DNA of 51,551 nt from Clostridium sp. AM30-24 (GTDB lineage: Bacteria; Bacillota; Clostridia; Lachnospirales; Lachnospiraceae): the NCBI RefSeq assembly GCF_003480435.1, contig NZ_QUJB01000019.1, positions 338 to 51,888 of the forward strand, written 5' to 3'. The translations under genes and the position numbers were made by a program. A model generated the notes under the pieces. It searched no databases and had not been told where the DNA came from. It saw only the letters and a program-made list of their open reading frames with translations. Position 1 is the stretch's first letter, and every line of letters starts with the position of its first letter. Shown piece after piece: positions 1 to 8,064 of the stretch.

Positions 1-85
1 CTATGGCAGCGTGGCGAATAACAGTCTTGCAAAAGGCATCGTGTGTATGCCGGATATGTTCTTGATACTTTTCGTGTTCGGTCAT
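1..85 (-). CDS. Sigma-70-like / HTH regulator of the ICE (5' part only)
   Basis: Only the first 28 codons lie in the window, beginning MTEHEKYQEHIRHTHDAFCK. This N-terminus resembles the short sigma-70-region-4-like regulators found near the integrase end of Tn916/Tn1549-type elements. An AAGGGGGA ribosome site sits eight bases before the ATG at 85. Assignment rests on recalled family similarity and a very short stretch. Confidence 0.6.
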   Translation of the reverse strand, partial: MTEHEKYQEHIRHTHDAFCKTVIRHAAI

Positions 86-113
86 GGAAAATCCCCCTTT
101 CTGAATAATGGCA

Positions 114-220
114 GAGGGCGGCAGCATCTTGTGCTGTCGCCCTCTTGATTACCGAACAGCAAAGACGGGCGGGGCTGTCAACGGCGGCGCATTTGCGCCG
201 TTCATCTTGACCGTTGACAG
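114..220. other. Two inverted repeats between ICE genes
   Basis: A 13-bp stem (114-126 with 132-144, one mismatch) is followed by a 10-bp inverted repeat, CTGTCAACGG at 175-184 with CCGTTGACAG at 211-220. The second encloses a further GGCGC/GCGCC hairpin at 186-199. No clear U-run follows on either strand, so a terminator role is unproven. They could be recombination or replication structures of the element. Confidence 0.5.
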
Positions 221-243
221 GCTCGGCTGGGTTTGCTATCTGC

Positions 244-957
244 TCACGGCAATTCACTCTCATTGATAGGAATTGCCTCAAGTTCCGTATTCAAATTGTT
301 CCAATAAGAGCCGATATCCGCACTTGTGAAATACTTAAAACCGCCTGCTGCTGACTTCAATTCGCCGTTTTTAACCCCATAGCAGGCGTAAATCAAATCG
401 TAGCTTGTTCCATCTGAGAGGTTAAATCTAAAGCTGGTCACATCTGCTCCGGCAGTTTCCTCAGTCGTTTTGTCTTTTAGGGATAAGCCCTTGAACTTAT
501 CATACAGGGTCTTTATATCATTTTCAGCAACAACTACTTTCTTTTCTGCTGATGCAGGCACTCCGTCATAGTGGTACATTTCAACGTTTTCGACATCTTC
601 AACCTCAAATGGGAAGTTGATTTTGACAGGCTCATAAGCAATGTTTATAGGTAACAGAAAGAGAGCTGTAAAAATTGCAATGATACAAAGAGCGATGGAA
701 ACGAGAACAGCAATCGTTATCTTTTTTCTGCCTCTCTGCTTTTCTTTTGCCTCATGGCGCATAATAACGCTTTCGCTTTCTTCGTGAAGAACATCTTCGC
801 TCGTGTGAGAAAGCAATTTCTGATAAATTGCGTTACAGTCAGCACAGGCGTTCAAATGCTCTTTTACCATCTCTGCGCTTGCTTCGCTGCAAGCACCGTC
901 AACATACAGCGGAAGAATATCTCGAACAATATCACATTGTTTACTCATGCTTTTCAT
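244..957 (-). CDS. Zinc-binding anti-sigma factor, single membrane span
   Basis: A 237-residue protein predicted to hold the adjacent ECF sigma factor inactive at the membrane. The N-terminal ZAS/zf-HC2 motif is visible as H34-x3-C38-x2-C41. A charged linker follows, then a hydrophobic segment at about residues 79-103 and an extracytoplasmic C-terminal domain of about 130 residues that would be the sensor. Its start overlaps the 3' end of the sigma gene by 17 bases, which indicates translational coupling. The ATG at 957 is used; a second ATG three codons on (948) is possible. The signal sensed cannot be read from sequence. Confidence 0.85.
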   Translation of the reverse strand: MKSMSKQCDIVRDILPLYVDGACSEASAEMVKEHLNACADCNAIYQKLLSHTSEDVLHEESESVIMRHEAKEKQRGRKKITIAVLVSIALCIIAIFTALFLLPINIAYEPVKINFPFEVEDVENVEMYHYDGVPASAEKKVVVAENDIKTLYDKFKGLSLKDKTTEETAGADVTSFRFNLSDGTSYDLIYACYGVKNGELKSAAGGFKYFTSADIGSYWNNLNTELEAIPINESELP

Positions 958-1426
958 CCATCCTTTCTTGAATTTTTAGCTTTGCACGATGATAAGTAAC
1001 TCTCGCCCATGATTCTGTTTTTCCAAAAATTGCAGCGATTTGTGAAAAAGATAGTTCCCCGAATACGCGAAGCTGAAAGACTTCTTTGTATGGTTCTTCC
1101 AAACGGTGAAGAACGAGGTGTATGCGGAACGCCATGTCAGAATCTGCAACTGAGTTCTCAACATTTTCATTTGATGGCAAGTCATTGATTTCACTCACAT
1201 CAGCTACTCGCTGACGGCTTCGCATTTCATCATGGTAAAGGTTTTTTGCTATGGAGCAGAGCCATGTCAATTCATCTGACTTACCTTTGAATTGTGATGT
1301 TGTAGAAACAGCCTTATAGAATGTGTTCTGCGTGATTTCCTCTGCTATCTCACGATTTTTGGCAAGAGAAATAGTATACGAGTATACCTGTAAATAGTAG
1401 GCTTTATAGAGCTTTTCATAGTCCAT
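941..1426 (-). CDS. ECF-type RNA polymerase sigma factor
   Basis: A 161-residue sigma-70 family protein with only regions 2 and 4. Region 2 runs through the stretch reading ITQNTFYKAV to WLCSIAKNLYHDE, and region 4 contains the helix-turn-helix around ELSFSQIAAIFGKTESWARV. It would direct RNA polymerase to envelope or stress promoters when released by the downstream anti-sigma factor. The start MDYEKLYKAYY at 1426 is preferred over 1453 because AAGGAGG lies about 11 bases before it. It probably controls itself through the promoter at 1457-1485. The pair sits where ICE transfer genes are expected, so it is cargo or a replacement. Confidence 0.88.
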   Translation of the reverse strand: MDYEKLYKAYYLQVYSYTISLAKNREIAEEITQNTFYKAVSTTSQFKGKSDELTWLCSIAKNLYHDEMRSRQRVADVSEINDLPSNENVENSVADSDMAFRIHLVLHRLEEPYKEVFQLRVFGELSFSQIAAIFGKTESWARVTYHRAKLKIQERMDEKHE

Positions 1427-1456
1427 ACTTGTCATCACCTCCTTCAGCTTCATAGG

Positions 1457-1485
1457 TTAGACGGAGAAATCGGAATTTCGTTACA
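1457..1485 (-). promoter_or_regulatory. Putative autoregulatory ECF promoter
   Basis: Reading on the minus strand, TGTAAC is followed after 16 bases by CGTCTAA, about 30 bases upstream of the sigma gene start. This matches the general ECF layout (an AAC-containing -35, a CGTC-type -10, 16-17 bp spacing) and suggests that the sigma factor drives its own operon. Confidence 0.65.
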
Positions 1486-1698
1486 AAGAAGTTTGAAATT
1501 TTTATACCTTTACGCTACTCTTGCTTTGTGCGGACTATTGGTAGACGCGCATTAACGGCAAGTAAAGAGATTGCTGTGTCAGCTTGATATGTTCAAATGC
1601 TAATTAAGTATAGCATACAGCTATGAATTTTTCTATTGCGTTCCCCTGACTTCGGAATAGTGGCAGGGCTGGCTATCCTTGTTTTGCTTTGTGCTTCT

Positions 1699-1839
1699 CT
1701 ACCGTACATGAGCATTTGCACCCGGATTGTCGTTTCCATATCCCTCTAAGAGGTTGATAACGCCCCAAATGCCTAAGCCTGCGCCCAGTGCGATAACAAG
1801 GGTCTGTAATACGTCGATAGCAGAGTTAAAAAATTCCAT
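1699..1839 (-). pseudogene. Truncated Maff2 family protein (ICE)
   Basis: The first 41 residues are typical of Maff2, a small hydrophobic protein encoded next to virD4 in Tn1549-type elements, up to the motif NDNPGA. The reading then runs into NAHVR and a stop instead of the family's Lys/Gly-rich middle and second hydrophobic stretch (about 70 residues in full). The break lies near 1716 and marks the deletion or rearrangement that removed the downstream transfer genes. An AAAGGAG ribosome site precedes the ATG at 1839. Confidence 0.75.
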
Positions 1840-2033
1840 AAAGCTCCTTTCTGCCGCAAATGCGGCTTGCCCCATAAAAGGGCATAAAAAACGGCGGTCA
1901 GTTTTGTAACTGCCGCGGTCATAAGTCCCCGCGCTGCCTATGTGTCTGCCGCGCGGCGGTATTCAGTTTTTAAGTATGGGCGTTATGGATTTTCCAGTAG
2001 GGGCGCGTATTCTGTAAGTTGTCTGTTTCTTTG

Positions 2034-2204
2034 TTACTGCGTCAATTCCTCCTTTCGCTGCTGCTCATACAGGGCTTCACACCGTTTTACAAACTGCCGG
2101 ATAGCTGTCTGTCGCTGTTGCTCCCGTCGCTCGGCAATGAAAATAAGCCCGTTTATGGCTTCTGTGATTTTCTTATCCTTTTTCTTTCGGATACGTCTAT
2201 TCAT
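2034..2204 (-). CDS. Small basic coiled-coil protein between virD4 and maff2
   Basis: A 56-residue protein rich in Lys, Arg, Glu and Gln. Its start ATG at 2204 overlaps the last codons of the virD4 3' part and has AGGAGG nine bases upstream. Most of the sequence is predicted helical with heptad-like spacing and no membrane span. A small protein at this point of Tn1549-like conjugation modules is familiar, but I know of no assigned function. Confidence 0.6.
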   Translation of the reverse strand: MNRRIRKKKDKKITEAINGLIFIAERREQQRQTAIRQFVKRCEALYEQQRKEELTQ

Positions 2205-3470
2205 GGTCGGTGTCCTCCTGCAAATCTGCTTCACTGATTTCGTAATAGTCAAAGGGTTCGTCCGGCTTCACAAGGGCGGGTCTGCGCCTTAAATGCTTTT
2301 CCATATCAAAGGTATTTTTCTTGTCATAGTCGGACAGGTATTTATAGTTGGGATGCTTTGTAATATCATACTTATCAGAGAAGAACGGGCGCACCCCTCG
2401 TAGCTGCAAGATACATTTCCCGCCGTCCATGACTGCAATTTCATCTTCCGTCATAAGCTGCTTGCCTAACTTCTGATAGTTCAGCCCATGCGATACCTCG
2501 CGCCCCCGGTTCTCGGAAGTGTTGAAGCTGTCAATGGTTTCTTTCCCCAAGATTTCCGACATTTCTTTGAGGGTGGTTTTCTCCTTGCCGCCCAAGAAAA
2601 GGGTGGTGTCGCAGTTGCCGGCTATGGTATCGGCGTTGTCCTTATAGATTGCCTTTAACTGGCTTTGCGACTGTAAGATAATCGACGCGGAGATTTCCCG
2701 GCTTCGTATGGTGGCTATGAGCTTTTCAAACTTCGGTATCTGCCCGATATTTGCAAATTCGTCTAACAGACAGCGCACATGGACGGGCAGCCTGCCGCCG
2801 TATTCATTATCTGCCTTGTCGCAAAGGAGATTGAAAAGCTGTGTGTAAAGGATTGATACCACAAAGTTAAAAGTATCGTCGGTGTCGCTGATAATGACAA
2901 ACAGAGCGGTCTTACGGTCGCCTATGGTGTCAAGCTCCATTTCATCAGTTTCCATAAGGTCGCGCAGTTCCTTAATGTCAAAAGGGGAAAGCCGCGCACC
3001 GCAGGAAATGAGGATAGAGCTTCGTGTCTTTCCCGCAGATAACAGGAATTTCTTATACTGCCGGACGGCAAAGTGTTCCGGGTCTTTTTCCTCCAACCGT
3101 TCAAACATAAGGTCAACGGGGGACTGAAATTCCGGGTCGTCCTCGCGGGCTTCCGACGCATTTATCATTTCAAGCAGCGTCGTGAAGTTCTTTTCTTCCT
3201 CCGGGGCTTCGTACCAAATGTAGCCGATAAGGGCGCAGTAAAAGAGCCGTTCCGATTTTACCCAAAAATCCTCCCCGGCTTTTTCCCCGTCCCCTTTGGT
3301 GTTGGCAATCAAGGTATTTACCAGTTTCAAAATGTCTTTTTCGCTGCGGAGATAGGCAAAGGGATTGTATTTCATGCTTTTTTTGAAGTTAATCGTGTTC
3401 AGCACTTTTATCCGGTAGCCGCCCCGCTGTAAGAGCTTCCCGCACTCGACTAAAACCGTTCCTTTCGGGT
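2197..3470 (-). pseudogene. virD4: VirD4/TcpA coupling protein, 3' part (interrupted by IME)
   Basis: This is the C-terminal two-thirds of a type IV secretion coupling ATPase. It resumes in frame at KGTVLVECGK and contains the Walker B region with LLDEFANIG and the conserved Gln-rich ILQSQSQLKAIY. Joined to the part at 11923-12446 it would give a protein of about 596 residues, the family's usual length. The Walker A loop is in the other part, so neither fragment can be an ATPase alone. An internal GTG at 3402 could start a 402-residue fragment, but a functional product is unlikely. Confidence 0.88.
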
Positions 3471-3487
3471 TTTGTCAATAAGGAACA
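3464..3487. other. Attachment site, one IME end
   Basis: Core TTCGGGT at 3464-3470, followed inwards by TTGTCAATAAGGA on the plus strand. This is an imperfect inverted copy of the other end. It is the junction between the virD4 3' part and the IME. Confidence 0.75.
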
Positions 3488-3506
3488 AGAAAATAGTATC
3501 TTGCTT

Positions 3507-3698
3507 TTAAGCGGTTTCATCGCCGCTGTCGTTCTGGATAAGGCGCACAACCTTGTCCGTAAAGGTTTCCCGGCTGGTTTCGCTGAAATGGATATGAATG
3601 TCAAAGGTCGTGCCGCCGATGTTCTTCACAAGGTCGGGTTTGGCGGTCAGAGGGGAAACGGCTGCGGGGGTGCTGGTCTTGCTGGTTTCATTGTTCAT
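3507..3698 (-). CDS. tnpW: Transposon-encoded protein TnpW
   Basis: A 63-residue protein whose C-terminal half (IGGTTFDIHIHFSETSRET) is typical of the TnpW family of Tn4451-type elements. GAAAGGAG lies upstream of the ATG at 3698; longer upstream reading has no ribosome site. The role of TnpW is not established. It is the last gene of the IME's minus-strand series, downstream of the primase. Confidence 0.75.
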   Translation of the reverse strand: MNNETSKTSTPAAVSPLTAKPDLVKNIGGTTFDIHIHFSETSRETFTDKVVRLIQNDSGDETA

Positions 3699-3805
3699 AG
3701 GCTCTCCTTTCAAAGATAAAGCCCCATGTGGTCGGCACATGAGGCGGTCATATCGGGTAAGGGTGCAAGGGTGCAACAATGCAAAGGTATCTACGGATTG
3801 CATTC

Positions 3806-5698
3806 TTACTTTGCACTCTTGGCTTCGTTCCTGCGATAGTACCATTGATTTCCCCGGCGTATGACTTCTATCCGGGTATCAAGATTGCGGCGGGCATTTT
3901 TAACCGTCCTCTCGGATATTCCAGCTTCGGCTGCGGCCTTTACAATGTCCTCGCTGGCAAGCTCTTTCCCGTCTGCGAGTAAGTCAAGTATCAGCTTCTC
4001 GGCCTGTTCGGTCTTGGTGGTGGTGTTCCCGCCCGCGCCGGATAGCAGTTCGTCGGCGGTTATGTCGTATTCGCCTATCCATGAAAAGCCTGTTTCCGGG
4101 TCAAGGCAAAAGGCAACGGGCTTGCCCTCCGGCGCAAGGGAAGATTTGTCATGGACGATAACACGCACATTCGGCTCCCGCTTCACGCGCCCGATCAGCA
4201 GGACGCTCCTTGCTGCGGCGCGGAAGTCGATAGAACCTAAGCCCCGGTATGCGCTCTGCCCTCCGGCAGCTTTGTTCAAGTGTCCGATAAGGATAACGGC
4301 GCACCCGGTACGCTCGGCAACATCGGCAAGGCGGCGGAACATGGGGCGCACTTCGTTTGCCCTGTTCATGTCGGTTTTCTCGCCCATGTACGCCTGTATG
4401 GGGTCAAGGATAATCAACCGCGCCTCGTTCTGCGTGATTGCCTTTTCTATGCGCTCGTCGGAGAGAGTAAGCTCCCGCTTGGCTTCATCAATCACAAGCA
4501 CGCGGTCAAGGTCGGCTTCGGCTTCTATCAAGCGGGGCTTGACGGTATCGCCCAGCCCGTCCTCGGCGGTCTGGTAAATCACTTGGAATGGCGGCAAGGG
4601 CTTCATTCCCGGCAGCGTTCCCCCGGTGGTGCAGGCGGCGGCAAGGCGTAGGGCAAAGGTGGTCTTGCCCTCGCCGGGATTGCCTTGCACAATGGTTACT
4701 TTTCCAAACGGGATATACGGCTCCCATAGCCATTCAACGGTCTGTGTGTCAACCTCGCTCATGCGAATAATCTCGACGGTTTCTTCCTGCGGCGGCTCTT
4801 TCAAGCCGTAAACCGCTTCCCGGATATACTTCCCGTCTGTGATTTCTGCCCGGTGCTGCAATACCTCGTTCCAGTCCTTAAACAGCGGCACAAGGCGGTG
4901 GACGGTATATCCCTCCGGCACAAGCTCCGCAAGGCGGCTGCAAGCGTCGTTTCCCGCTTGGTCGCTGTCAAGGCAGAGGTAAACGGTCTTGATGTTTGGG
5001 CGGTCAGAGAGGAAACGCAACAGGGCTTTTTCTCCCACGCCGCCCAATGACAAATAGCTCTGTTTCTGCCATGCCTTTTTGAACAGGCAGAGGAAAGAGA
5101 GCAGGTCAACGGGGGCTTCAAAGACAAAAAGCCTGTCGCTCTCGCCCCGGTAGCAGAAATTAAAGGCTTTGTCGCTGCCTTTCACATCAAGCCGGAAGTT
5201 TCCCGCCGTCCCCTTGCTGTGGGCGTAACGCGGTATTCCGTCCTCGTCCCGCCCCACAAATACGGCGTTGTGGTGGGCTGCGTCCTCGTAAATATCGCCG
5301 CGGGCAAAGAAAAAGCCCGTCACATCTTCATCAATGCGGCGGGCTGCTGTGAGGTAGTTCCTCGCTGTTCGATTGTCGCTGTTTGGGGGCGGTAGCCGGA
5401 AGTCGGATAGGGACGCGGGGCAAGGTCTGTCCGGCGGCGGTACGGCTCCCTTTTCTCCTGTGAGAAGTTCCACGGCTTCGGTGAAGCTCTTGCCGAAAAA
5501 CTCCATGACAAAATCGACGGGGCCGCCGCCCTTGCTCTGGCTGTGCCTGTACCATTTGTTTCCCCGGACGGTCAAGCTGTCGTGCCGTTTCCAGCGGTAT
5601 TCATTTCCGGCGCGGGTAAGCTGCTCGCCCTGTGATTGTAGGAAAGAAACAAGGTCGGCTTGGTTCGCCCGGTCTATCTGTTCTTGGGTGTAATACAT
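3806..5698 (-). CDS. DUF3991/Toprim primase fused to AAA helicase-like ATPase
   Basis: A 630-residue replication protein of mobilizable elements. The N-terminus (to about 80) resembles a primase zinc-finger module in length and layout but lacks the cysteines. DUF3991 follows, then a Toprim fold with Glu194 and the DSD acidic pair at 244-246. A RecA-like ATPase has Walker A NPGEGKTT at about 340-347 and Walker B LIILDP further on. The C-terminus ends in a winged-helix-like segment. It probably primes and unwinds element DNA after nicking. The start at 5698 (MYYTQEQ) has GAGAGG upstream; the longer reading has none. Confidence 0.85.
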   Translation of the reverse strand: MYYTQEQIDRANQADLVSFLQSQGEQLTRAGNEYRWKRHDSLTVRGNKWYRHSQSKGGGPVDFVMEFFGKSFTEAVELLTGEKGAVPPPDRPCPASLSDFRLPPPNSDNRTARNYLTAARRIDEDVTGFFFARGDIYEDAAHHNAVFVGRDEDGIPRYAHSKGTAGNFRLDVKGSDKAFNFCYRGESDRLFVFEAPVDLLSFLCLFKKAWQKQSYLSLGGVGEKALLRFLSDRPNIKTVYLCLDSDQAGNDACSRLAELVPEGYTVHRLVPLFKDWNEVLQHRAEITDGKYIREAVYGLKEPPQEETVEIIRMSEVDTQTVEWLWEPYIPFGKVTIVQGNPGEGKTTFALRLAAACTTGGTLPGMKPLPPFQVIYQTAEDGLGDTVKPRLIEAEADLDRVLVIDEAKRELTLSDERIEKAITQNEARLIILDPIQAYMGEKTDMNRANEVRPMFRRLADVAERTGCAVILIGHLNKAAGGQSAYRGLGSIDFRAAARSVLLIGRVKREPNVRVIVHDKSSLAPEGKPVAFCLDPETGFSWIGEYDITADELLSGAGGNTTTKTEQAEKLILDLLADGKELASEDIVKAAAEAGISERTVKNARRNLDTRIEVIRRGNQWYYRRNEAKSAK

Positions 5699-5721
5699 GG
5701 TTGATACCTCTCTTTCTGTGG

Positions 5722-5750
5722 TTGAATTGTTCACAGATTTCAAATATAAT
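5722..5750 (+). promoter_or_regulatory. Promoter for the plus-strand small ORF
   Basis: TTGAAT at 5722-5727 and TATAAT at 5745-5750 with an exact 17-bp spacer. It points away from the primase and towards the small ORF at 5784, so transcription would start near 5757. Confidence 0.7.
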
Positions 5751-5783
5751 AGGGTTAGCAAGTTGGATTTAAGAGGTGATCTT

Positions 5784-5879
5784 ATGATTGATTTAATAGT
5801 TGATTTCCTTGCAACCATAGGTGATATAATTGTAGATATATGGGTAAATAAGATTGTAACAAAATTCAAAAAGAAATGA
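5784..5879 (+). CDS. 31-residue hydrophobic peptide with Lys-rich tail
   Basis: The only plausible plus-strand gene in the IME. It encodes a short peptide that is hydrophobic and amphipathic for about 24 residues (MIDLIVDFLATIGDIIVDIW at its start) and ends in KFKKK. It has its own consensus promoter, an AGAGGTGAT ribosome site ten bases before the ATG at 5784, and a hairpin followed by TTTCCTTT at 5913-5945. Size and layout recall type I toxins and small membrane regulators, but I do not recognise the family. No antitoxin RNA was identified. The function is unknown. Confidence 0.55.
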   Translation: MIDLIVDFLATIGDIIVDIWVNKIVTKFKKK

Positions 5880-5909
5880 GTCGCCTTTTATCCATCCAAT
5901 AGTACAGAG

Positions 5910-5947
5910 GGCGGACAAGCCGAACAGCTTGCCCGTCCTTTCCTTTA
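5910..5947 (+). terminator. Hairpin terminator after the small ORF
   Basis: GGGCGGACAAGC pairs with GCTTGCCCGTCC (two mismatches or wobbles) and is followed by TTTCCTTT on the plus strand. It lies between the small ORF and the convergent relaxase gene end. Confidence 0.5.
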
Positions 5948-7453
5948 TCGCTCCTGTTCCTGCCGCTTGGTGCGGCTCTGCGTCTGTGCCGGTTGGTCGG
6001 CGCGGAGTGCAATATCCACGCATTTGCGGATTTTTTGAAGCTCGGCAACTTCGGCGCGGGTATCTTTCAGCGTTTCATATTCCGCTTCCCGCTGTGCTTT
6101 GAGGGCGGTATATTCTTTCTCCCACGCGGAGATCGGCAGGGTTTTCACGCCCTCCGGCAAATGGGCATGGAGATAGCGGTTTGCCGCGTCCCATAGGGTA
6201 AGCTCGGCGCGGCGGGCTTCCGCAAACTTCTCCTGTTTTCCTTTCCAGCGGATTTGCCGATACTCGTCCTGTATGGGCTTGTAGGTTTGATAATTTCTGC
6301 CGTACTCCATGAGTTTTTGCAGCTCTTTCATGCGCTGCTCGGCGGTTTTCATTCCCTCCCGGATTGAATAGGCTTTATCGCTGACAGAGGAAAGAGCAGC
6401 GTCCAGCTCGTCAAGGGTGGAAATGCCATGCTCGGAAAGATAGTTGACCGCCTTTGCAACGGTTTTCAGTTCATCGGCGGCGTGCTGCCTTTGCCAACTC
6501 TGCGAATACTTCCGGCTCTTTTCTCTCTGAACGCTTAAATATTTCATCAGCAGATTTGCAAGGCCGGGGGATTGCGGGGGCTGCTCCGGGGCAGTTTCCC
6601 GCGCCTTGAACAGTTCGCCAATCCATTCTTTGAGCTTTCCAATCTGCGCCCGGATTTCCCGGATAAGGCGGTTTGCCTTTTGGATATTCCGGTTCAGCTC
6701 GCCTTTCTCGGTGGCTATGCCTTTCTTCTCCATTTGACAAGCCGCTACGCCCATGTGGACGGTAGGCAGCTCGTCAATGCCGCGCTCGGCGTTGCTGCGG
6801 TGGTCGATACGCTCCGGGTGTCCGGCGCGTTCAAGGTAGGCGTTTGAAATATCCGCCCATGCCTTGCGCCACAAAAGCGCGTTGCCCTTGTCGTTCCAGC
6901 CTGTGAGGTCAACTTTGTGTGTCTTATATCTGCCGCTTGGCAAGCGTATGCGCTCGCCGTTTTCGTCAAGGTCATATTCCTTTTTGGACTTCGCCGCCCA
7001 TGCGCCGCGCTCGTCAAGGGGGCGCATGGTAAGCATGATATGACAATGGGGGTTGCCGCTGTCAGTGTCGTGAATGGCAAAGTCAACGCACATTCCTCTG
7101 GAAACAAATTGAGAGGAACAGTATTCCCGGACAAGCCGGATCTGTTCCTCTCTGGATAATTCTATGGGGAGTGCTGCGTCAATCTCTCTGGCAAGCTGGG
7201 CGTTCCCGGCTTTCTCGTAAAGCTCCACACTGTTCCATAGGGTAGCGCGGTCAGAGAAAGAGGGCGGGGCATGGGGCGGCAATAGGATTTCCGTATGGAC
7301 AACGCCGCGCTTGCGGGTGTAGTCATGGGTCATTCCGTCCCACTCGTTTGTGATTTTCTCGCCGCTTCGGTAGGCGGCTGCGGCAACGGCTGATTTGCCC
7401 TTGCCCCGGCTGACAATGCTGATATTACAATGATAGATGGCTATGGGTATCAC
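5945..7453 (-). CDS. mobA: MobA/MobL (MobQ-type) relaxase
   Basis: A relaxase of about 500 residues that would nick the IME at oriT and pilot the strand into a recipient using a helper's conjugation pore. The N-terminus reads IYHCNISIVSRGKGKSAVAA, followed by AAYRSGEK, the MobA/MobL start. The metal-binding HxH motif is in GNPHCHIML. The C-terminal half is a Glu/Lys/Arg-rich coiled coil. The start is odd: the codon before AIYHC, usually ATG, reads ATA here (7444-7442). The nearest normal start is GTG at 7453, which overlaps the GGGAGGTG ribosome site. The GTG is used for coordinates. Confidence 0.85.
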   Translation of the reverse strand: MIPIAIYHCNISIVSRGKGKSAVAAAAYRSGEKITNEWDGMTHDYTRKRGVVHTEILLPPHAPPSFSDRATLWNSVELYEKAGNAQLAREIDAALPIELSREEQIRLVREYCSSQFVSRGMCVDFAIHDTDSGNPHCHIMLTMRPLDERGAWAAKSKKEYDLDENGERIRLPSGRYKTHKVDLTGWNDKGNALLWRKAWADISNAYLERAGHPERIDHRSNAERGIDELPTVHMGVAACQMEKKGIATEKGELNRNIQKANRLIREIRAQIGKLKEWIGELFKARETAPEQPPQSPGLANLLMKYLSVQREKSRKYSQSWQRQHAADELKTVAKAVNYLSEHGISTLDELDAALSSVSDKAYSIREGMKTAEQRMKELQKLMEYGRNYQTYKPIQDEYRQIRWKGKQEKFAEARRAELTLWDAANRYLHAHLPEGVKTLPISAWEKEYTALKAQREAEYETLKDTRAEVAELQKIRKCVDIALRADQPAQTQSRTKRQEQER

Positions 7454-7478
7454 CTCCCGGATAGGATAACAAGACCCG

Positions 7479-7519
7479 CAAAAATGGTACAGACACCAAC
7501 GGCGGGTGTACTGTTTTTG
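7479..7519. repeat. Inverted repeat upstream of mobA
   Basis: CAAAAATGGTACAGACACC at 7479-7497 faces GGGTGTACTGTTTTTG at 7504-7519, an imperfect stem of about 16 bp. It lies between the relaxase start and the predicted nick region and may be a relaxase or accessory binding site, or a control hairpin for mobA. Confidence 0.5.
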
Positions 7520-7639
7520 TGGGTGTGCAGGGATAGCCGCGTAAGCGGCGCAAGGGGTGCAGCCCCTTGTTGCGGCAAAGTCGCCATATCGGAGCGCGGG
7601 GAAAGTTCCCTGTGCGGAGATGAGCCCTCGGCAGAGCGC

Positions 7640-7670
7640 ACACGCCCGCAAGGGTGTATAAGTGCGCCCT
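7640..7670 (+). other. Predicted oriT nick region, RSF1010/R1162-like
   Basis: A short hairpin (ACACGCCC, GCAA loop, GGGTGT; 7640-7657) is followed by TAAGTGCGCCCT at 7659-7670. In the MobQ plasmids RSF1010/R1162, oriT is an inverted repeat followed by a TAAGTGCGCCCT-type core cut between G and C. The equivalent cut here would fall between 7666 and 7667. Its position next to a MobQ-type relaxase supports the call. Confidence 0.7.
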
Positions 7671-7684
7671 TTGTTCCAAAGGGA

Positions 7685-7981
7685 TTACTCCGCATTCCCG
7701 TCCCCGGCTCGTTTTTTCAAAAACTCCTGTGCTGGCTCGCTCATCAAGGCAAGCCGTAAAAAGGCTTTCGCGTCCTCGTCCGGCATGGCAATCAGCTCCG
7801 GCACAAGGCTCTCCATGAAGCCGCCGCGCTTACAAAGCCTGTGGTTTCTCGCCTTGCGTTCCTCGACGGATAGCTTCTGCTTGATGATTTTCTCCCGGTT
7901 TTCAAACTGCCGGATTTTCTTCTTGCCTTCCTCAATCTCGGCGGTCAATTCCTCACGGGTTTTCTCCCTCGGTTTCGTCAT
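7685..7981 (-). CDS. DUF3847 family protein
   Basis: A 98-residue, highly charged protein starting MTKPREKTREELTAEIEEGK. The N-terminal half is a predicted coiled coil, followed by the conserved-looking HRLCKRGGFMESLVPEL stretch. DUF3847 proteins are regularly encoded just upstream of MobA-type relaxases in clostridial mobilizable elements, and an accessory role in the relaxosome is plausible but unproven. An AAAGGAG site precedes the ATG at 7981. oriT lies directly downstream of this gene. Confidence 0.75.
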   Translation of the reverse strand: MTKPREKTREELTAEIEEGKKKIRQFENREKIIKQKLSVEERKARNHRLCKRGGFMESLVPELIAMPDEDAKAFLRLALMSEPAQEFLKKRAGDGNAE

Positions 7982-8064
7982 AGCTGGTCGCTCCTTTCTG
8001 CCCGTAGGCATGGAAAAAGGGCAGTCGATTTTCTCGGCTGCCCTTGTGGATAATATATTTAGTT

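Noticed and set aside
3861..4577. 238-codon plus-strand frame opposite the primase gene
   Set aside because: Ser/Arg/Pro-rich antisense translation of a conserved ATPase domain.
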